In this document: positions 52,601-62,737 of the stretch, piece after piece
Layout: each line of letters starts with the position of its first letter
Numbering within the stretch: position 1 is the stretch's first letter
Source of the DNA: Endocalyx cinctus
Lineage: Eukaryota > Ascomycota > Sordariomycetes > Amphisphaeriales > Apiosporaceae
Reading direction: 5' to 3'
Length of the DNA: 64,000 bases
NCBI GenBank assembly: GCA_001600455.1
Contig: BCKC01000011.1
Location: 272,773-336,772, forward strand
The notes under the pieces: generated by a model
What the model saw: only the letters and a program-made list of their open reading frames with translations
What the model was told of the DNA's origin: nothing
Database searches by the model: none
Translations under genes and position numbers: made by a program

Positions 52601-55556
52601 TTTCCTTCAGTATATTTCGACTTTTGTTTGTAGTTGAGTATTTCTCACTCGGATTGGCCTTGATTGGTTTCAGCATTGTAACATTTTGGGGGCTTCTTGA
52701 AGTCAATTTCTCTTCGATTCGCGAAGATACGGCTTTGTTTTCTTCGAGGCACTTATTTGCAAACATTTCAAATTTCGGATTTTGGAGTACGTCCCTGACA
52801 GTGATAAGGATCCCTTCCTTCTGTGAATAGGATACTAACTTCATTGCAGATAATGAATCACCACCCAGTTTAAAAAAGTCAGATTCCCAAATGACCTCAT
52901 TTGGGTCCAGATGTAAAGTCTTGGCCCATAGTGAGCGTAGTTTCTGGTTGAGCTGCGTGTGGATCGACCCCGTAGCGGTACTTGTAACAGAGTTGTTAGC
53001 AGTTGAAAGAGATAGCAAAGCTGCGTTGGAGTCTACCGTAATAGCTCGAACAAGATGGCACAAGACGGGGGTTTTAAAGATCTGGCGGACAGAAAGTTTC
53101 ATTGATGCTGTTTGAGCTACCGAGACAACTCTCATAGCCAAAAGCGAGTCACCACCCAAAGCAAAGAAATTGTCGTCACGTGATATCTCTTTCTGATTGC
53201 ATTGCAATACAGAGGCCCATATCTGTCTCATTGTTTCCTCTTTGAGATCTTTTTCGATATCAGCTGTCGGTATTTGGTTATTTCCCTTGCTTGACATGCT
53301 TGATATTCCCTCCGTTGCCTGCAATTTCAGCACCAATTTGTTCATGCGAACGAGCTCCAACATCGAAACGGGGCCAACCATCTCCTTCAACCTTCTCCGG
53401 TCGGACTTTCCAGTTTTCCCAAGAGGAATTTGATCCACGAAAATAAAAGCCGACGGGATGAAAGCTGGTGGTAGAACGGTACATAAATGTGTACTCAGGC
53501 TTTCGATAAGTTTGCTTCGAATTAATGGAGACACCTCTAGTTGTAAAAAAGCCACAAGAGCCTTGGTCCCTTCTCGTAAATCGGTAGCTTCCACGACGGT
53601 ATGATTTCCTCTCAATAGAGCTATTTCAGGGTCTTGGGAAATAAAAGCTTTGATGTGATGCTCAACCTCGGCAAGCTCGATTCGTTGCCCGCGGATCTTG
53701 ACTTGAAGATCTCTACGTCCTCGACAGAATAGCAAGCCATCAGGAGTTTCATAACCTAAATCGCCTGTTCGATAAAATCTCCGTGGATTGCCGTTGATTG
53801 CAGGCGCCCACAGGAGATTCTGAACAAAAGATTTGTCCGTCATTATAGGATTCTCCAAGTACCCAGGTGAAACACCTGGACCTTCTACCAATATCTCACC
53901 CACAAATCCCTGCGGGAGTCTCATGTTTGGGTTATCAGGATTCGTAATATAAATACGTGATCCAAAGGGTCGGCCTATGCAGCCATTACCAAAACCTGGT
54001 TCGTTGGACACGCGCAATCCCGCGCATTCGTTAGTTATCTCTGCTGGCCCATACGCAAGGATAACATCAGCACGCGAAGCCCATCGATTAACCAGGGCAC
54101 TAGTCATCCATTCACCGGCAAAATGCACCTGCTTTACCGTGGAGAGGGCCTCTGGGCGGAGTATTTCTGACATCGACGGTGTTATATGAAGGTGTGTAAT
54201 ACCATATCGCACCAATGCCGACTCCAGATCATTCATTCGTTCATCTTCCGACAAGATACACAAACACGAACCGGTGCATAAGCTTACTAAAGCTTCTACG
54301 AGGCACATGTCAAAAGCGTAAGAGAGAATATGACTGTCTCGCACATCTTGGCCACCGGGATGGCCACGAAATTTGACGAAGGCGTGGATAAAATTGCAGA
54401 CGTTTTGGTGTAAGATTGATATACCCTTTGGGACTCCTGTTGTGCCAGACGTGTATATAAGGTAAGCGAGGTTTTCTGGCTGAGCAGAACATGATTCTTC
54501 GTCTAGATTTCTGATATCGATTGTCCCTTCCACGGTCCTGTCATTCTGAAAGCTCGAAGAATATATTACATCTTGCGCCAAGATTACTGTTGGTATGAAT
54601 GAGGCAGCCTTTTTATACTGCTCGATTGAGCTCAAACAAGTTCGGATTGAATAGCCTTGTTTGCCATTGACCTGATCAAGGATGGTCTTTACACGACCTG
54701 ATGGCATATCATGGGGAACAGTGATCCAGGCAGCACCGAATTTGGTGCAGGCGAACATGGAGACTGGATGCCATAACGACTTTTCGAAAAAGAGGGGTAC
54801 AACGGACCCACGTTCTACTCCTGTCTTTTGGAGTATAAGACAGAGAGCAGTTGTCGCGCGAGTAAATTCGGCGTAGGTCATCTTTCCGTCCCATGCTTCA
54901 ATTGCTGGTGAGGTCGGGGTTGAGTTCCTAATCATCATAGAATACAGTGTATCTTGTACTGTCTCTGGATAAGGCATTTCTCTCTTTCCTGCATCCTCCC
55001 AGTCGCATGAGCTCATGAAATCAAGTTGACCAATGGTAGTATCCATAGTGAAGCGTTGGAGTTGATCAACAATCGTTTGCAACTGAAAAGCGAGGTGTTT
55101 CGATAAATAAATAGGGTCATCTCTGGAACAAAGGCTCTGGTGAACAAAAACAGTGGCGTGATCATCTACAACAAGTAGCATAATATGTGTTGATTGTCGA
55201 GAATCGTCGTCAATCTGTTGATGGAAATATCCCGCTTTAAGAGTCGTGATATTTCGATAAACGCTACTAGCTAGAGGAAATCCATTTGTGTGTACCTTTG
55301 TGAGCCACCCAGAGTTTCCCGTGTTGTTGCGGATTGAGTTAAGAAAGGTTGCCAGTTTGAGATCCGACTCGGTAGAAATTTTTACGCTACTAGGCGAGTC
55401 CATATTGTGTAGCTCGATCGAGTCTGTCCAGGAGCATCGGGCCAGGAGTACCAGCCAGGCTCCACGAAGAACATGCTCGTCATAATTCTTCAAGTAAAGA
55501 GTGAAAGACGGCATATACGGTAACGACTGGTGAATAGTTTCACTGGGTAAAGGCAT
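49647..55556 (-). CDS. Nonribosomal peptide synthetase, C remnant-A-T-T-C-C* (1969 aa)
   Basis: One uninterrupted frame of 1969 codons from ATG 55556. Residues 1-190 resemble the C-terminal lobe of a condensation domain without its active site. The adenylation domain (about 200-735) has LIYTSGTTGVPKG (367-378), AYGPAEIT, YRTGDLGY, RGRRDLQVKIRGQRIELAEVE in two parts and the A10 lysine in LGKTGKSDR. Two carrier domains follow, serines 804 (LGGDSLLAM) and 901 (LGGDSLSAM). A condensation domain (about 1010-1440) has intact HHALTDG (1136-1142). A stretch near 1450-1530 (LPEHMIPRVFYPMPKPIPDK) looks like the tail of a lost adenylation domain. The last condensation-like domain has NHSIYDR for HHxxxDG. 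No thioesterase or reductase end. By-eye specificity residues start D-M-V-H; amino acid not predicted. Confidence 0.95.
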   Translation of the reverse strand: MPLPSETIHQSLPYMPSFTLYLKNYDEHVLRGAWLVLLARCSWTDSIELHNMDSPSSVKISTESDLKLATFLNSIRNNTGNSGWLTKVHTNGFPLASSVYRNITTLKAGYFHQQIDDDSRQSTHIMLLVVDDHATVFVHQSLCSRDDPIYLSKHLAFQLQTIVDQLQRFTMDTTIGQLDFMSSCDWEDAGKREMPYPETVQDTLYSMMIRNSTPTSPAIEAWDGKMTYAEFTRATTALCLILQKTGVERGSVVPLFFEKSLWHPVSMFACTKFGAAWITVPHDMPSGRVKTILDQVNGKQGYSIRTCLSSIEQYKKAASFIPTVILAQDVIYSSSFQNDRTVEGTIDIRNLDEESCSAQPENLAYLIYTSGTTGVPKGISILHQNVCNFIHAFVKFRGHPGGQDVRDSHILSYAFDMCLVEALVSLCTGSCLCILSEDERMNDLESALVRYGITHLHITPSMSEILRPEALSTVKQVHFAGEWMTSALVNRWASRADVILAYGPAEITNECAGLRVSNEPGFGNGCIGRPFGSRIYITNPDNPNMRLPQGFVGEILVEGPGVSPGYLENPIMTDKSFVQNLLWAPAINGNPRRFYRTGDLGYETPDGLLFCRGRRDLQVKIRGQRIELAEVEHHIKAFISQDPEIALLRGNHTVVEATDLREGTKALVAFLQLEVSPLIRSKLIESLSTHLCTVLPPAFIPSAFIFVDQIPLGKTGKSDRRRLKEMVGPVSMLELVRMNKLVLKLQATEGISSMSSKGNNQIPTADIEKDLKEETMRQIWASVLQCNQKEISRDDNFFALGGDSLLAMRVVSVAQTASMKLSVRQIFKTPVLCHLVRAITVDSNAALLSLSTANNSVTSTATGSIHTQLNQKLRSLWAKTLHLDPNEVIWESDFFKLGGDSLSAMKLVSYSQKEGILITVRDVLQNPKFEMFANKCLEENKAVSSRIEEKLTSRSPQNVTMLKPIKANPSEKYSTTNKSRNILKEIKPTGMACDAPTKYDLGTLWALNEHSIEDIALATPTQESLFALSKINTNAHILQSVFNIPSTVSLDTLRRAWERVVDRNSVLRTRLFQSPVALYQVVLADDFHFNIRYEDDSVETRSCLRRALGSDSANLSDLVVFESPHTMSRTLVWTIHHALTDGYAIELILEAVRKAYQGHVIPQLESFIAYSRSLTHNEITDVEKEYWINTLGGFKGLVFPRLPSAGYRACTNASSSLKVPKPTVSEHTTAILLKSAWVLALAKVTGTNDVVFGTVASGRDDARSMNVNGPLLTTVPMRIKVDTALSLRSFLHQVHQETQDMMPFQQVGLSKISKLSQELQRVCQFQNTLNIKAFRPSPEEVTPTELRWMNPIGDIIQESSQALAVGCFLQADSIRVVAQYDENVISQLDVDLILKQLSDNIRLFASAKMDTVVANILSDKNTCDITNAPYIESTLRGLIPLDADCAVNIVEPRNAPSMIVAHLDLGETNPPGTSFNAQVAEVRENLKMKLPEHMIPRVFYPMPKPIPDKNDHFQTSEIQHTRQLLGSAASELGILAADIQEVTNLTYYQKWIVSLMQKTPGFGTFKREYTIMPNLDIDRLEKAWGILCAAFPCMRTRIIRSPNNQDWRLVTISAWENITFRNHDNISDAESYVHSLILESTNPGSSLARAAIISINGRARTFVLAINHSIYDRASLEVIWEALTEAYWTGHITRSQLHYSVLIKYLESLDHTEARRFWEGYLNGASSTIFPTYPTLDYIPRPTDIECRIIPCSKYKGSPFTFSTLARAAWGLTVGFYTRSTNVVFSTLLSGRSLPMDEINNVPGPTLILTPLRICFDMMQISVVEFLREVQEEGADVLSNETLPMDEILKLNPQIAKVCSSLNNALIIQMGAATSDQTEIGEAEQASKRTLPLRFKKKSMITTGNLALVVSCTLQAEEVLVETFYDPHLLCQKKMQGVIKKFGFILTSLAEAAMTSERTMGDVWRELEV

Positions 55557-56536
55557 CGCAGGTTACTGTGGTTAATATGGGTTTTCGAGGCAGCACGTCG
55601 ACGTGGTTTTCTGTTGTTTGGCACGTTGAATATGCAATAGTAATGGATGAGGAATCAGATATAGTTCATATTAAGGCAGGCTAGAGTGCGCAGGTCAAGC
55701 CTTCGATATACGTGACTAGTACGAGGTGATATGAAGTTGATAGAAATTTTAGAAATAATTAAACTGTAACTGGAGAAAATTGATAGCAAGATCTGAGAGA
55801 CTCAGGAATTTCACAATGCATTACTTATCATCGTTATATGATCTATCATTGCAATTACAGCATCATACGTAAGTATACTAGATTAGGGGTTAGGATGTTT
55901 CTAATTAGTCATTGTGTAGTTACGGCAAAAAAGTGTCGGAATTAAATGGCAGCACAGAAAATCCTGATTCGATTGTCGCCCCCAACTTTAGAAGGATAAT
56001 TATAGGGTGTGTTATCACAGGATGACGTGCGAAAAGTCCGTGACATCGTATCATCTAGGTACATGGGGATACTTATTGATAACATTTAGAAATGCCAAGA
56101 GTTATATTGCTACCGCATTTCGAGGTCACAGCTGCAGCTGGTTGTACCGCAAGTAGAGTAGTAGTCGGATGAAATTGAAATGCAAATTTCTGTTTTTACA
56201 TCCTTTCTCCGCCGGATGTGGTATTCGATGCAAGCATGCAAGCATGCAAATATATAATGTTATTTTTAAATTAGACTGAAAATCTGCCCCATTTGATTGA
56301 ATCAAAGAAACCAGAATTTATGACTAGGTACGCAGCCTTTTCAGCAATCGTACATATTGGTTTGATGCTAAATGATAAACAAATAGACATTTCCCACTAC
56401 AGTCTTCCCAAGTAATTACTTCGTTGAGGTCTTCTCCTATAATTCTATTAGTCTTCAGAGCGTTCTTCATAAGCTTTTATTGTTACTGAAAGGCTACGGA
56501 TCTAGCCTAGAAACGATAGGAATAAAGATTCCGGTG
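55557..56536. promoter_or_regulatory. Divergent promoter region between NRPS and exporter
   Basis: About 980 bp separate the NRPS start (minus) from the exporter start (plus). No gene. Notable short motifs are the palindrome AGCTGCAGCT near 56132 and a GCATGCAAGCATGCAAG repeat near 56235. Shared regulation is inferred from the head-to-head layout; no factor site is assigned. Confidence 0.4.
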
Positions 56537-58444
56537 ATGATGAGCGAAGAAAACGGGTCAAATCAGTCCAAATGCAATGATGCATCTGAGTTACAACAAT
56601 CTTCTGCTCTAGAACCCACCTCAATCCCCACAACGAGTGTGATATCTGAGAAGACGGGCGTATTTCGCCTCCGACTTGTTCTCCTTTTCACTAGTATGGC
56701 AATTGCCGTTTTTTCCGGTGCTCTGGTATATATTCATCCCAGACGCGCTGATGCTGGCGTCAAATGGTTATTTGCCCACTAGGATATGCTAACACAAGAA
56801 AAGGATGCAAATCTAGTCGCCCCAGCCGTACCAGCCATCACCAATATGTTTGGAAGCTTCGAAGACGCTGGATGGTATGGTACCTCATAGTCAGTAACTA
56901 GCTCAGTACTCAAATAGATATTTCTTTGGCAACTAACTGACTGTCCTGGATTATCCTGCTTAGCTATCTTGCACTCTCGGTATTTCAGGTGGCATGGGCC
57001 CAGATCTACAAAGCCTTCCCGGCGAAGCTGGTCTTCTTCGGTGCTTTTTTAATTTTTGAACTTGGGGCCCTGGTCGGGGCCCTCTCTCCTAGCTCAGCTG
57101 GGGTCATTATTGGAAGATCTATTTCAGGTATGGGAATATCTGGATCTTTTGTGGGCGCCTTAATTATAGTATCTTATATTGTGCCGCTACGCTGGCGGCC
57201 TATCATGAACGCTTTTTTCGCCGTCCTTATTGGATCGACACAGACAGCTGGACCTGTGCTCGGTGGGGCCTTAACCTCACAGCTGTCCTGGCGTTGGTGT
57301 TTCTGGATTAACTTACCCCTTGGCGGTCTAAGCATATTCCTTGCCCTTTTTGGAAGCCCAGTCAGCAGTGAAAAAAGCGAGCATGACAGAAAGACATATA
57401 GACAGCTTCTTCGTGAATTCGACCTACTCGGTTTCCTTATTTGGATTCCTTTCGTCGTTTCTTTGACTCTCATACTACAATTTGGGGGTTTGATATATAG
57501 CTGGAAAAGTGCGCAGCTAGTTGCACTTTATATTGTGACTTTCATATTGCTGTTGGTATTTGTGTTGGTGGAGGTGAAAGGTGGCCAGAACGCTCTTCTG
57601 CCAGCGCGCATTGTCAAACAAAGATCATTAGCATCCTCTGCACTTTACATATTGTTTATGCAGTCGGCCAAGACTCAAATTGCCTACTTCGTGAGTAACA
57701 TGAACAAATCACTCCATAATAGCCACCGAAGTTGAAGATAACAAGCCTAACACCATAAAAAAGTTGCCCATCTTCTTCCAAGCAGCACAATCTACATCCG
57801 CGCTCAATGCGGGCGTGAACGTTATTCCCAACTTCCTCACTTACGTCATCGCCCAAATTTTGACCGCTAGTGCGATTTCTTACGTGGGTTACTACGCACC
57901 ATTTATGATCGCCGGTAGTGCAATCAGCATAGGAGGCACAACTCTATTATCAACATTGACCATATCCACACCCCCTGAGAGGTGGATAGCATATCAGATT
58001 GTAGCTTCCATTGGTTTCGGCTTAGGCATTAACGGCCCGACTCTTGCGGCTCAGACAGTTTTCCAAGATCCCTCCGACACCCCCATTGCGCTAACGTTCA
58101 TCACCACGGCTATGGATCTGGGTGGTAGCCTTGGCACTAGTATTGGCGGTATGATCCTTGGAGATACGGTAAGGCGGTCACTAAACCGTGTACTACCAGA
58201 GCTCACAAACCAGGAGATATCTGATGCTGGCATCACAGGTCTGCAGACACTCGTGGACACTGATGAGCGCCCGCTTATAGATGAAGCATATGTGAAAGGG
58301 GTGCAGGCTGTGTTTTATGCTTCTGTAGCTGTCGTTTCAATTACTTTTATACTGTCATTTTTTATTGAGTGGAGAAGCGTCAAAGTATCAACTTCTTCCG
58401 CGGCTTCTGAAGATGGGAATAATAAAGACAAAGAAGGGGGGTGA
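56537..58444 (+). CDS. MFS exporter, DHA2-type (14 helices), 560 aa
   Basis: Four exons (56537-56725, 56804-56889, 56964-57690, 57764-58444) join in frame to 560 residues. The ATG pair at 56537/56540 follows an AT-rich leader. After a hydrophilic N-terminus come LRLVLLFTSMAIAVFSGAL, APAVPAITNMFGSFEDAGWY, SGMGISGSFVGAL, GPVLGGALTSQLSWRWCFWI (motif C and following segment), LPIFFQAAQSTSAL and the C-terminal helix. The layout and signature match the drug-proton antiporter DHA2 group that exports peptides and toxins. Intron 2 uses donor GTCAGT; intron 3 ends AAAAAAG. Divergent from the NRPS, it is the likely product exporter or self-protection pump (inference from position). No inactivating change seen. 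Confidence 0.9.
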
Positions 58445-58898
58445 TCATGGAGCAAGATTTTCGTCTGAACAATTCGGATAGCTGATTCTTCAGAAACCAA
58501 AGATCATTGAATAGAATATATCCTGATTAGCTACAGATAGAGTATCATGCACCCGTTATGTGATGCCCACATGGCTCTTGTACCTCCAAAGTAGGCCCAG
58601 TAATTTCTTGTCCACCAAACTATATTGTCATCTCATCTTAGCCATCAGGGCACCAAGAGAGATACGGAGGCTAATGTTGGCACGGAATATTCCATCATTG
58701 AAACAACCCATTCTAGTCAATTTCGAGTCCTGTTGGGCACTTCCAGCGAATATTGGTTGCCTAGGTACTTGATGTATAAGGGTAAACGAAAGACTTACTA
58801 TTTTTAGATTCTCTTCTTCTCTTGGATAATTCGCCAATTCCTATGAAGCGTAATATACATCCGAAGGTTGTATCTTAAGACTATCTTGGATATTATTT

Positions 58899-59107
58899 GT
58901 TGGGTAAAAATCGTAAGATTTACAGTACTGAAAGAAATGGTAAAACGAAGTTGATGGTTGATTGATTAGTACGAATAATTCTGTCACCAGAATTATTCGT
59001 AAATAGGTAGTTGGTGTTGAGCACAGGCCAATTACGCACAGGCCACATTCACCAGCTTAAGGCTGGTTATGTGGCTTATCTATCTACCTTATCTATTGGT
59101 ATCAACA
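58899..59107. repeat. Direct repeat, left copy
   Basis: Begins TTGGGTAAAAATCGTAAGAT and ends near TATCAACA. It holds two hairpins: GAATAATTCTG with CAGAATTATTC, and ACCAGC with GCTGGT inside CACATTCACCAGCTTAAGG. Same order as the right copy, with scattered substitutions and small indels. Confidence 0.75.
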
Positions 59108-60304
59108 TTATTATCATTTCATTATAAGCTAAGAAATTCCACACAACTGACCTCGACTAGATAATGTTAAATTAATGAGATGGGAACCATCCATGAGCGT
59201 ATGATAAAATTATGTTTTGAACATCATTTCCAATTATAACCACACTCTGTAAAATCTAGACATCAGGATAGATATAGAATAGAGGTCGGAATGTAACGGC
59301 TCTCTTGTCAGTTTGTAGAAGAAGGATCAGACCCCTCTTCTACTCTCCCTGCTCGGTTCAAGAAATGGCACGTGGGGGCGGCGGCGGAGGAATGAGTACG
59401 CCACGGTAGCAAAATTATACCAATTAGTAACGAGGACAGTCTAGAAGAATGAGAAGGCTCGGGGCGGTCTTGGGGGCTTAACAGTAGGGTTGCAACTAAC
59501 TGCCAAAAGAGGATATGACTTCGTCCACTCTCAAGCAGGCTGTGAGCATCGTACGAAGCATGTCTCATCCAGCATTCATCTCGCGACGCCATGTTGGTTG
59601 GAAGATTATGCGCATATGGAACATCTACGAGTCGCCCTACCAATCATATACCGTCATATATATTAAAGCACGGATTTACTTGAATGCATGATAATTTTAT
59701 GAGATCCGTTTTGATAGTTAATACAACCCCCCCCCCCTTTTTTATTTTGGCAAGCCTTTCATACTCTACAGCAATCACCATAATGCAAATACCATTTACT
59801 TCAATCATACCCAAGAACGATTTTGCCACCTGCACAAGTATTATTAGTTCTCGAAGGACATATATCTGGCCTGCAGCAGTCCAATAATCAAACCAACCCG
59901 AAAATCTTCGGTACCAAGCTACTCTGGAAAAAAAAAAATTTCGGTGTGAAAAACAAGGACAACTCATCTGCTCGTAATGTGACGAATAAATGAGTACATA
60001 TGTACTAAATGTACGGAATGCATACATTCCATAGATATCTATTTGAAGATGTTTGCTCTTGGTCCAATCCATGCCTTATTGCAACAGGGGAGGGTTACAT
60101 CACTTGATACCATTTCTCAGTGTAAGTACTTAATTACGAAGTACCCTATCTCTGAGCTGCGTGCGACTGCATCAATACATAATGACTTAAGTACTTAACG
60201 TATAGCATCCACGGTGTCACAATTGTGATATGTACTAAGTATTGTTACAGTTACAATAAAATACGCCTTTGATTTTTTTTAGCGTTAATAACGGTGTCCT
60301 GCCG

Positions 60305-60305
60305 T

Positions 60306-60352
<47 letters not shown>
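60305..60352. repeat. T21-A27 homopolymer palindrome
   Basis: Twenty-one T directly followed by twenty-seven A, the same design as 7047-7077. Either a fold-back sequence or a join of two poly-A/T ends in assembly. Confidence 0.9.
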
Positions 60353-60354
<2 letters not shown>

Positions 60355-60552
60355 CTTAACTTTGGTTGAAAATTGGGACCAAAATAAGGTAGTAAGTACT
60401 AGGTACTTCACACATTGTCTGTCTAAGTAGTTATAGGAAGAGATTGGTACTCTGTACTAAGCAAATAATCTGGATAATAATACTTCTGTTGAATTGACTT
60501 TCTGTACGATCGTATTAAATGAAAAATAAAACGAAAAATGTATGTTGATTAT

Positions 60553-60767
60553 TCTTGGGTAAAAATCGTAAGATTAACAGTATTGAAAAGAAATGGTAAA
60601 AACGAAGTTGATGATTGATGAAGTACGAATAATTCTGTGAGCCAGAATTATTCAGAAATAGGTAGTTGGTGTAGAGCATAAACCAACTATGGTCACATTC
60701 ACCAGCGTAAGGCTGGTGATGTGGCTGATATGGCTTTTCTACTTAACTATCTATCAATATCAACAAT
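60553..60767. repeat. Direct repeat, right copy
   Basis: Same orientation as 58899-59107, sharing TTGGGTAAAAATCGTAAGAT, AAATGGTAAAA, GAATAATTCTG, ATAGGTAGTTGGTG and CACATTCACCAGC. Both internal hairpins are kept; in the second, loop changes are matched so pairing persists. Confidence 0.75.
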
Positions 60768-61231
60768 TATATACTTATTGTTGTTGTTGAAGTGAAGTGA
60801 AGTGAAGTAAAGAGTTTTTCGTACGCGTAAGAGATATTACCCTTATCACCTGATGCGTACGCAATACACTAAATGGGCTGTACGATAGTATAATTATTAA
60901 TCACCAGTATTCTAACAACTTCCAAGCTATCCTTATACCAGGTCCTCGGTTTGTTGAATATTGTCAGAACATTAGCTTTGGTGAATTAATAATTTATGAA
61001 GAGAGAACTTGAAGTAGTAAGTTGAAGGTGAAAGAAAGAAGTGAGAGGGGTTTTGAAAACATTTCATCGACTATGTAGGCCTGGGATAGAAGCTTTGAGT
61101 GAGGTTCAGATAATAGCACTGCCTTGGAGTTGAGTGGCTTCATCACATAAACCTGCACATGAAGTTAGTAAGAGATTAGCATTTATGGTCTTTTAAATAA
61201 ACCGGGACCGGGGTATGAATTATAAGGTATT

Positions 61232-62737
61232 CTAATTAGAGTAAAATAATGACGAACCAATTACTATTCGATAGGCTAGAGGACCTATGTTCAAACCTTT
61301 TCCTAGCTCTTCAACAATTCTTTCCAGAACATCTCTGCAAATTTCTGGATCATAGTAGCTGTTATTCCATGCAGCTACAATGGTAAGCTTTCCTCTCCAG
61401 GTCCATGGGTGAAAAGACATGATAGGTGTGGCGTTATCGGCTCCTACCCAGAAGTCGGTGATGTATAATTTCGAACCTGTTTTCCCGTTTTCATTATTTA
61501 CGCTGTATTCGTGCTGCATTAACATGTCCATCTTTCCCAAGCTGCTAATTACAGGTGTTTTAGGAAACGGGAAGCCTGGCGATGAATAAGAGCAGAAGAG
61601 CTTCATTACTCTCTCCATATAAGGCTCAGCCAAATGCATCAGACTGACTGTTTCCCCACTAGCTTTACCAGGTATCCTATACCGCAGCTTGTCTTGAGAG
61701 TAGAAGGCGTTGAGTTCATGTGCTAAGGTGCTGAAGCTCTTTTCTGGCACACTACTCCCATTCTCTAAGTGTTTGACGACTCTGTCTATGCGTAATGGCA
61801 ATCCCGAGATAAATGCACCAGTTGCTTCCAAGCATTCTTTAGCTCCAGCTCGTACCAAAGGCCCCCGAAGGTCACAGGGGGCAAATATAGTGTAAGATTC
61901 TGTTCCTGGATGCTGGGGAGACTGTGCTGTAGTACGGATTATGGCTGCATTCAGAGCACTCGTAACAGTGAACTGTTTCACACGGCAGGCATTGATCAAC
62001 TCTGCAGATGATTCAGAGCTCATACGTATGGCCATACGAGCGCAATCGGTCGGCTGTACTGCATCGGATCCTGGCTTAGTTGGCAGAATGATACTTCGCC
62101 TGCTATCTGAGAGAATTTTGACTAGTTCGTCAGCACGCGAAGCGTCGCACGTTGCATCTGGGAGATATTTGTGAACTAAGCCTTCAAGTGTTGGTTGTAT
62201 GGAAGTTCCTGAAGGTTTGAGAGATAAGTCGTTGTCCAGAGGAGTGGCATTGAGTCCCAATTGTACGAATTTTGCTAGGGTAGACAAGAACATATCGCTT
62301 AGTAATACCATGCCTACACCATCTGTGCGCCAATGTGATGTCCTAAGCACTATTTGTTCTGGGTCGGGAAGCCAATGGCATGTAGCTGATTCTCTTCTAT
62401 CGCTAGGGCCGGAGAACAGAACGTCAACGTTAGGACAATCGAGATGAGTTGAGAATGTTTTATGGAAATCGTATGGGTTGAATGGGGGGACAGTGACTTC
62501 TAGCCGAGTGTGAGATGAAGGTTCATCTAGGTCACGGATTTTAGCATACAAAGCTGGATATCTTCTTCCCATTTCCACCCAGGTCCTCGATATATATTTT
62601 TCTATGCATGTGACTGGGGGCTCGAAACGGACCTGAAGGACGGTGAAGAAGGCGAGATGCTCACGACTGGAAGAGGCTCCAACGTCCCCTAGAACCTTCA
62701 AAAACGTCTCAATATTACTGAGTGGACGGGAGGACAT
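61232..62737 (-). CDS. CoA-dependent acyltransferase, Tri3/AATase-like (501 aa)
   Basis: Single exon from ATG 62737, no signal peptide. The two-lobed condensation-type acyltransferase fold is indicated by the active-site motif HWRTDG (His135, Asp139; HxxxDG), preceded by PDPEQIVLRTS, by TVTSALNAAII and APCDLRGPL in the crossover region, and by DFWVG in the C-terminal lobe at the place of DFGWG in BAHD enzymes. Relatives such as the trichothecene 15-O-acetyltransferase family use acetyl- or acyl-CoA to esterify alcohols. Here it would acylate the NRPS product or a precursor; that role is inferred from the cluster. The codon-intact frame and fungal start context suggest it is functional. It is separated from the exporter by 2.8 kb of repeat-bearing DNA. 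Confidence 0.82.
   Translation of the reverse strand: MSSRPLSNIETFLKVLGDVGASSSREHLAFFTVLQVRFEPPVTCIEKYISRTWVEMGRRYPALYAKIRDLDEPSSHTRLEVTVPPFNPYDFHKTFSTHLDCPNVDVLFSGPSDRRESATCHWLPDPEQIVLRTSHWRTDGVGMVLLSDMFLSTLAKFVQLGLNATPLDNDLSLKPSGTSIQPTLEGLVHKYLPDATCDASRADELVKILSDSRRSIILPTKPGSDAVQPTDCARMAIRMSSESSAELINACRVKQFTVTSALNAAIIRTTAQSPQHPGTESYTIFAPCDLRGPLVRAGAKECLEATGAFISGLPLRIDRVVKHLENGSSVPEKSFSTLAHELNAFYSQDKLRYRIPGKASGETVSLMHLAEPYMERVMKLFCSYSSPGFPFPKTPVISSLGKMDMLMQHEYSVNNENGKTGSKLYITDFWVGADNATPIMSFHPWTWRGKLTIVAAWNNSYYDPEICRDVLERIVEELGKGLNIGPLAYRIVIGSSLFYSN

Larger units (their letters stand above)
58445..61231. other. Long gene-free stretch with a direct repeat pair
   Basis: Nothing codes convincingly; open frames at 59308-59643 and 59644-60072 lack motifs. 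A 210-bp direct repeat (58899-59107 and 60553-60767) brackets 1.4 kb, and a T21-A27 block sits at 60305-60352. A (GAAGT) microsatellite is at 60786-60812. It separates the exporter from the acyltransferase and looks like inserted element sequence. Confidence 0.5.

Noticed and set aside
59308..59643. 111-codon minus-strand frame
   Set aside because: Low-complexity composition, lies between two direct repeats, no motif.
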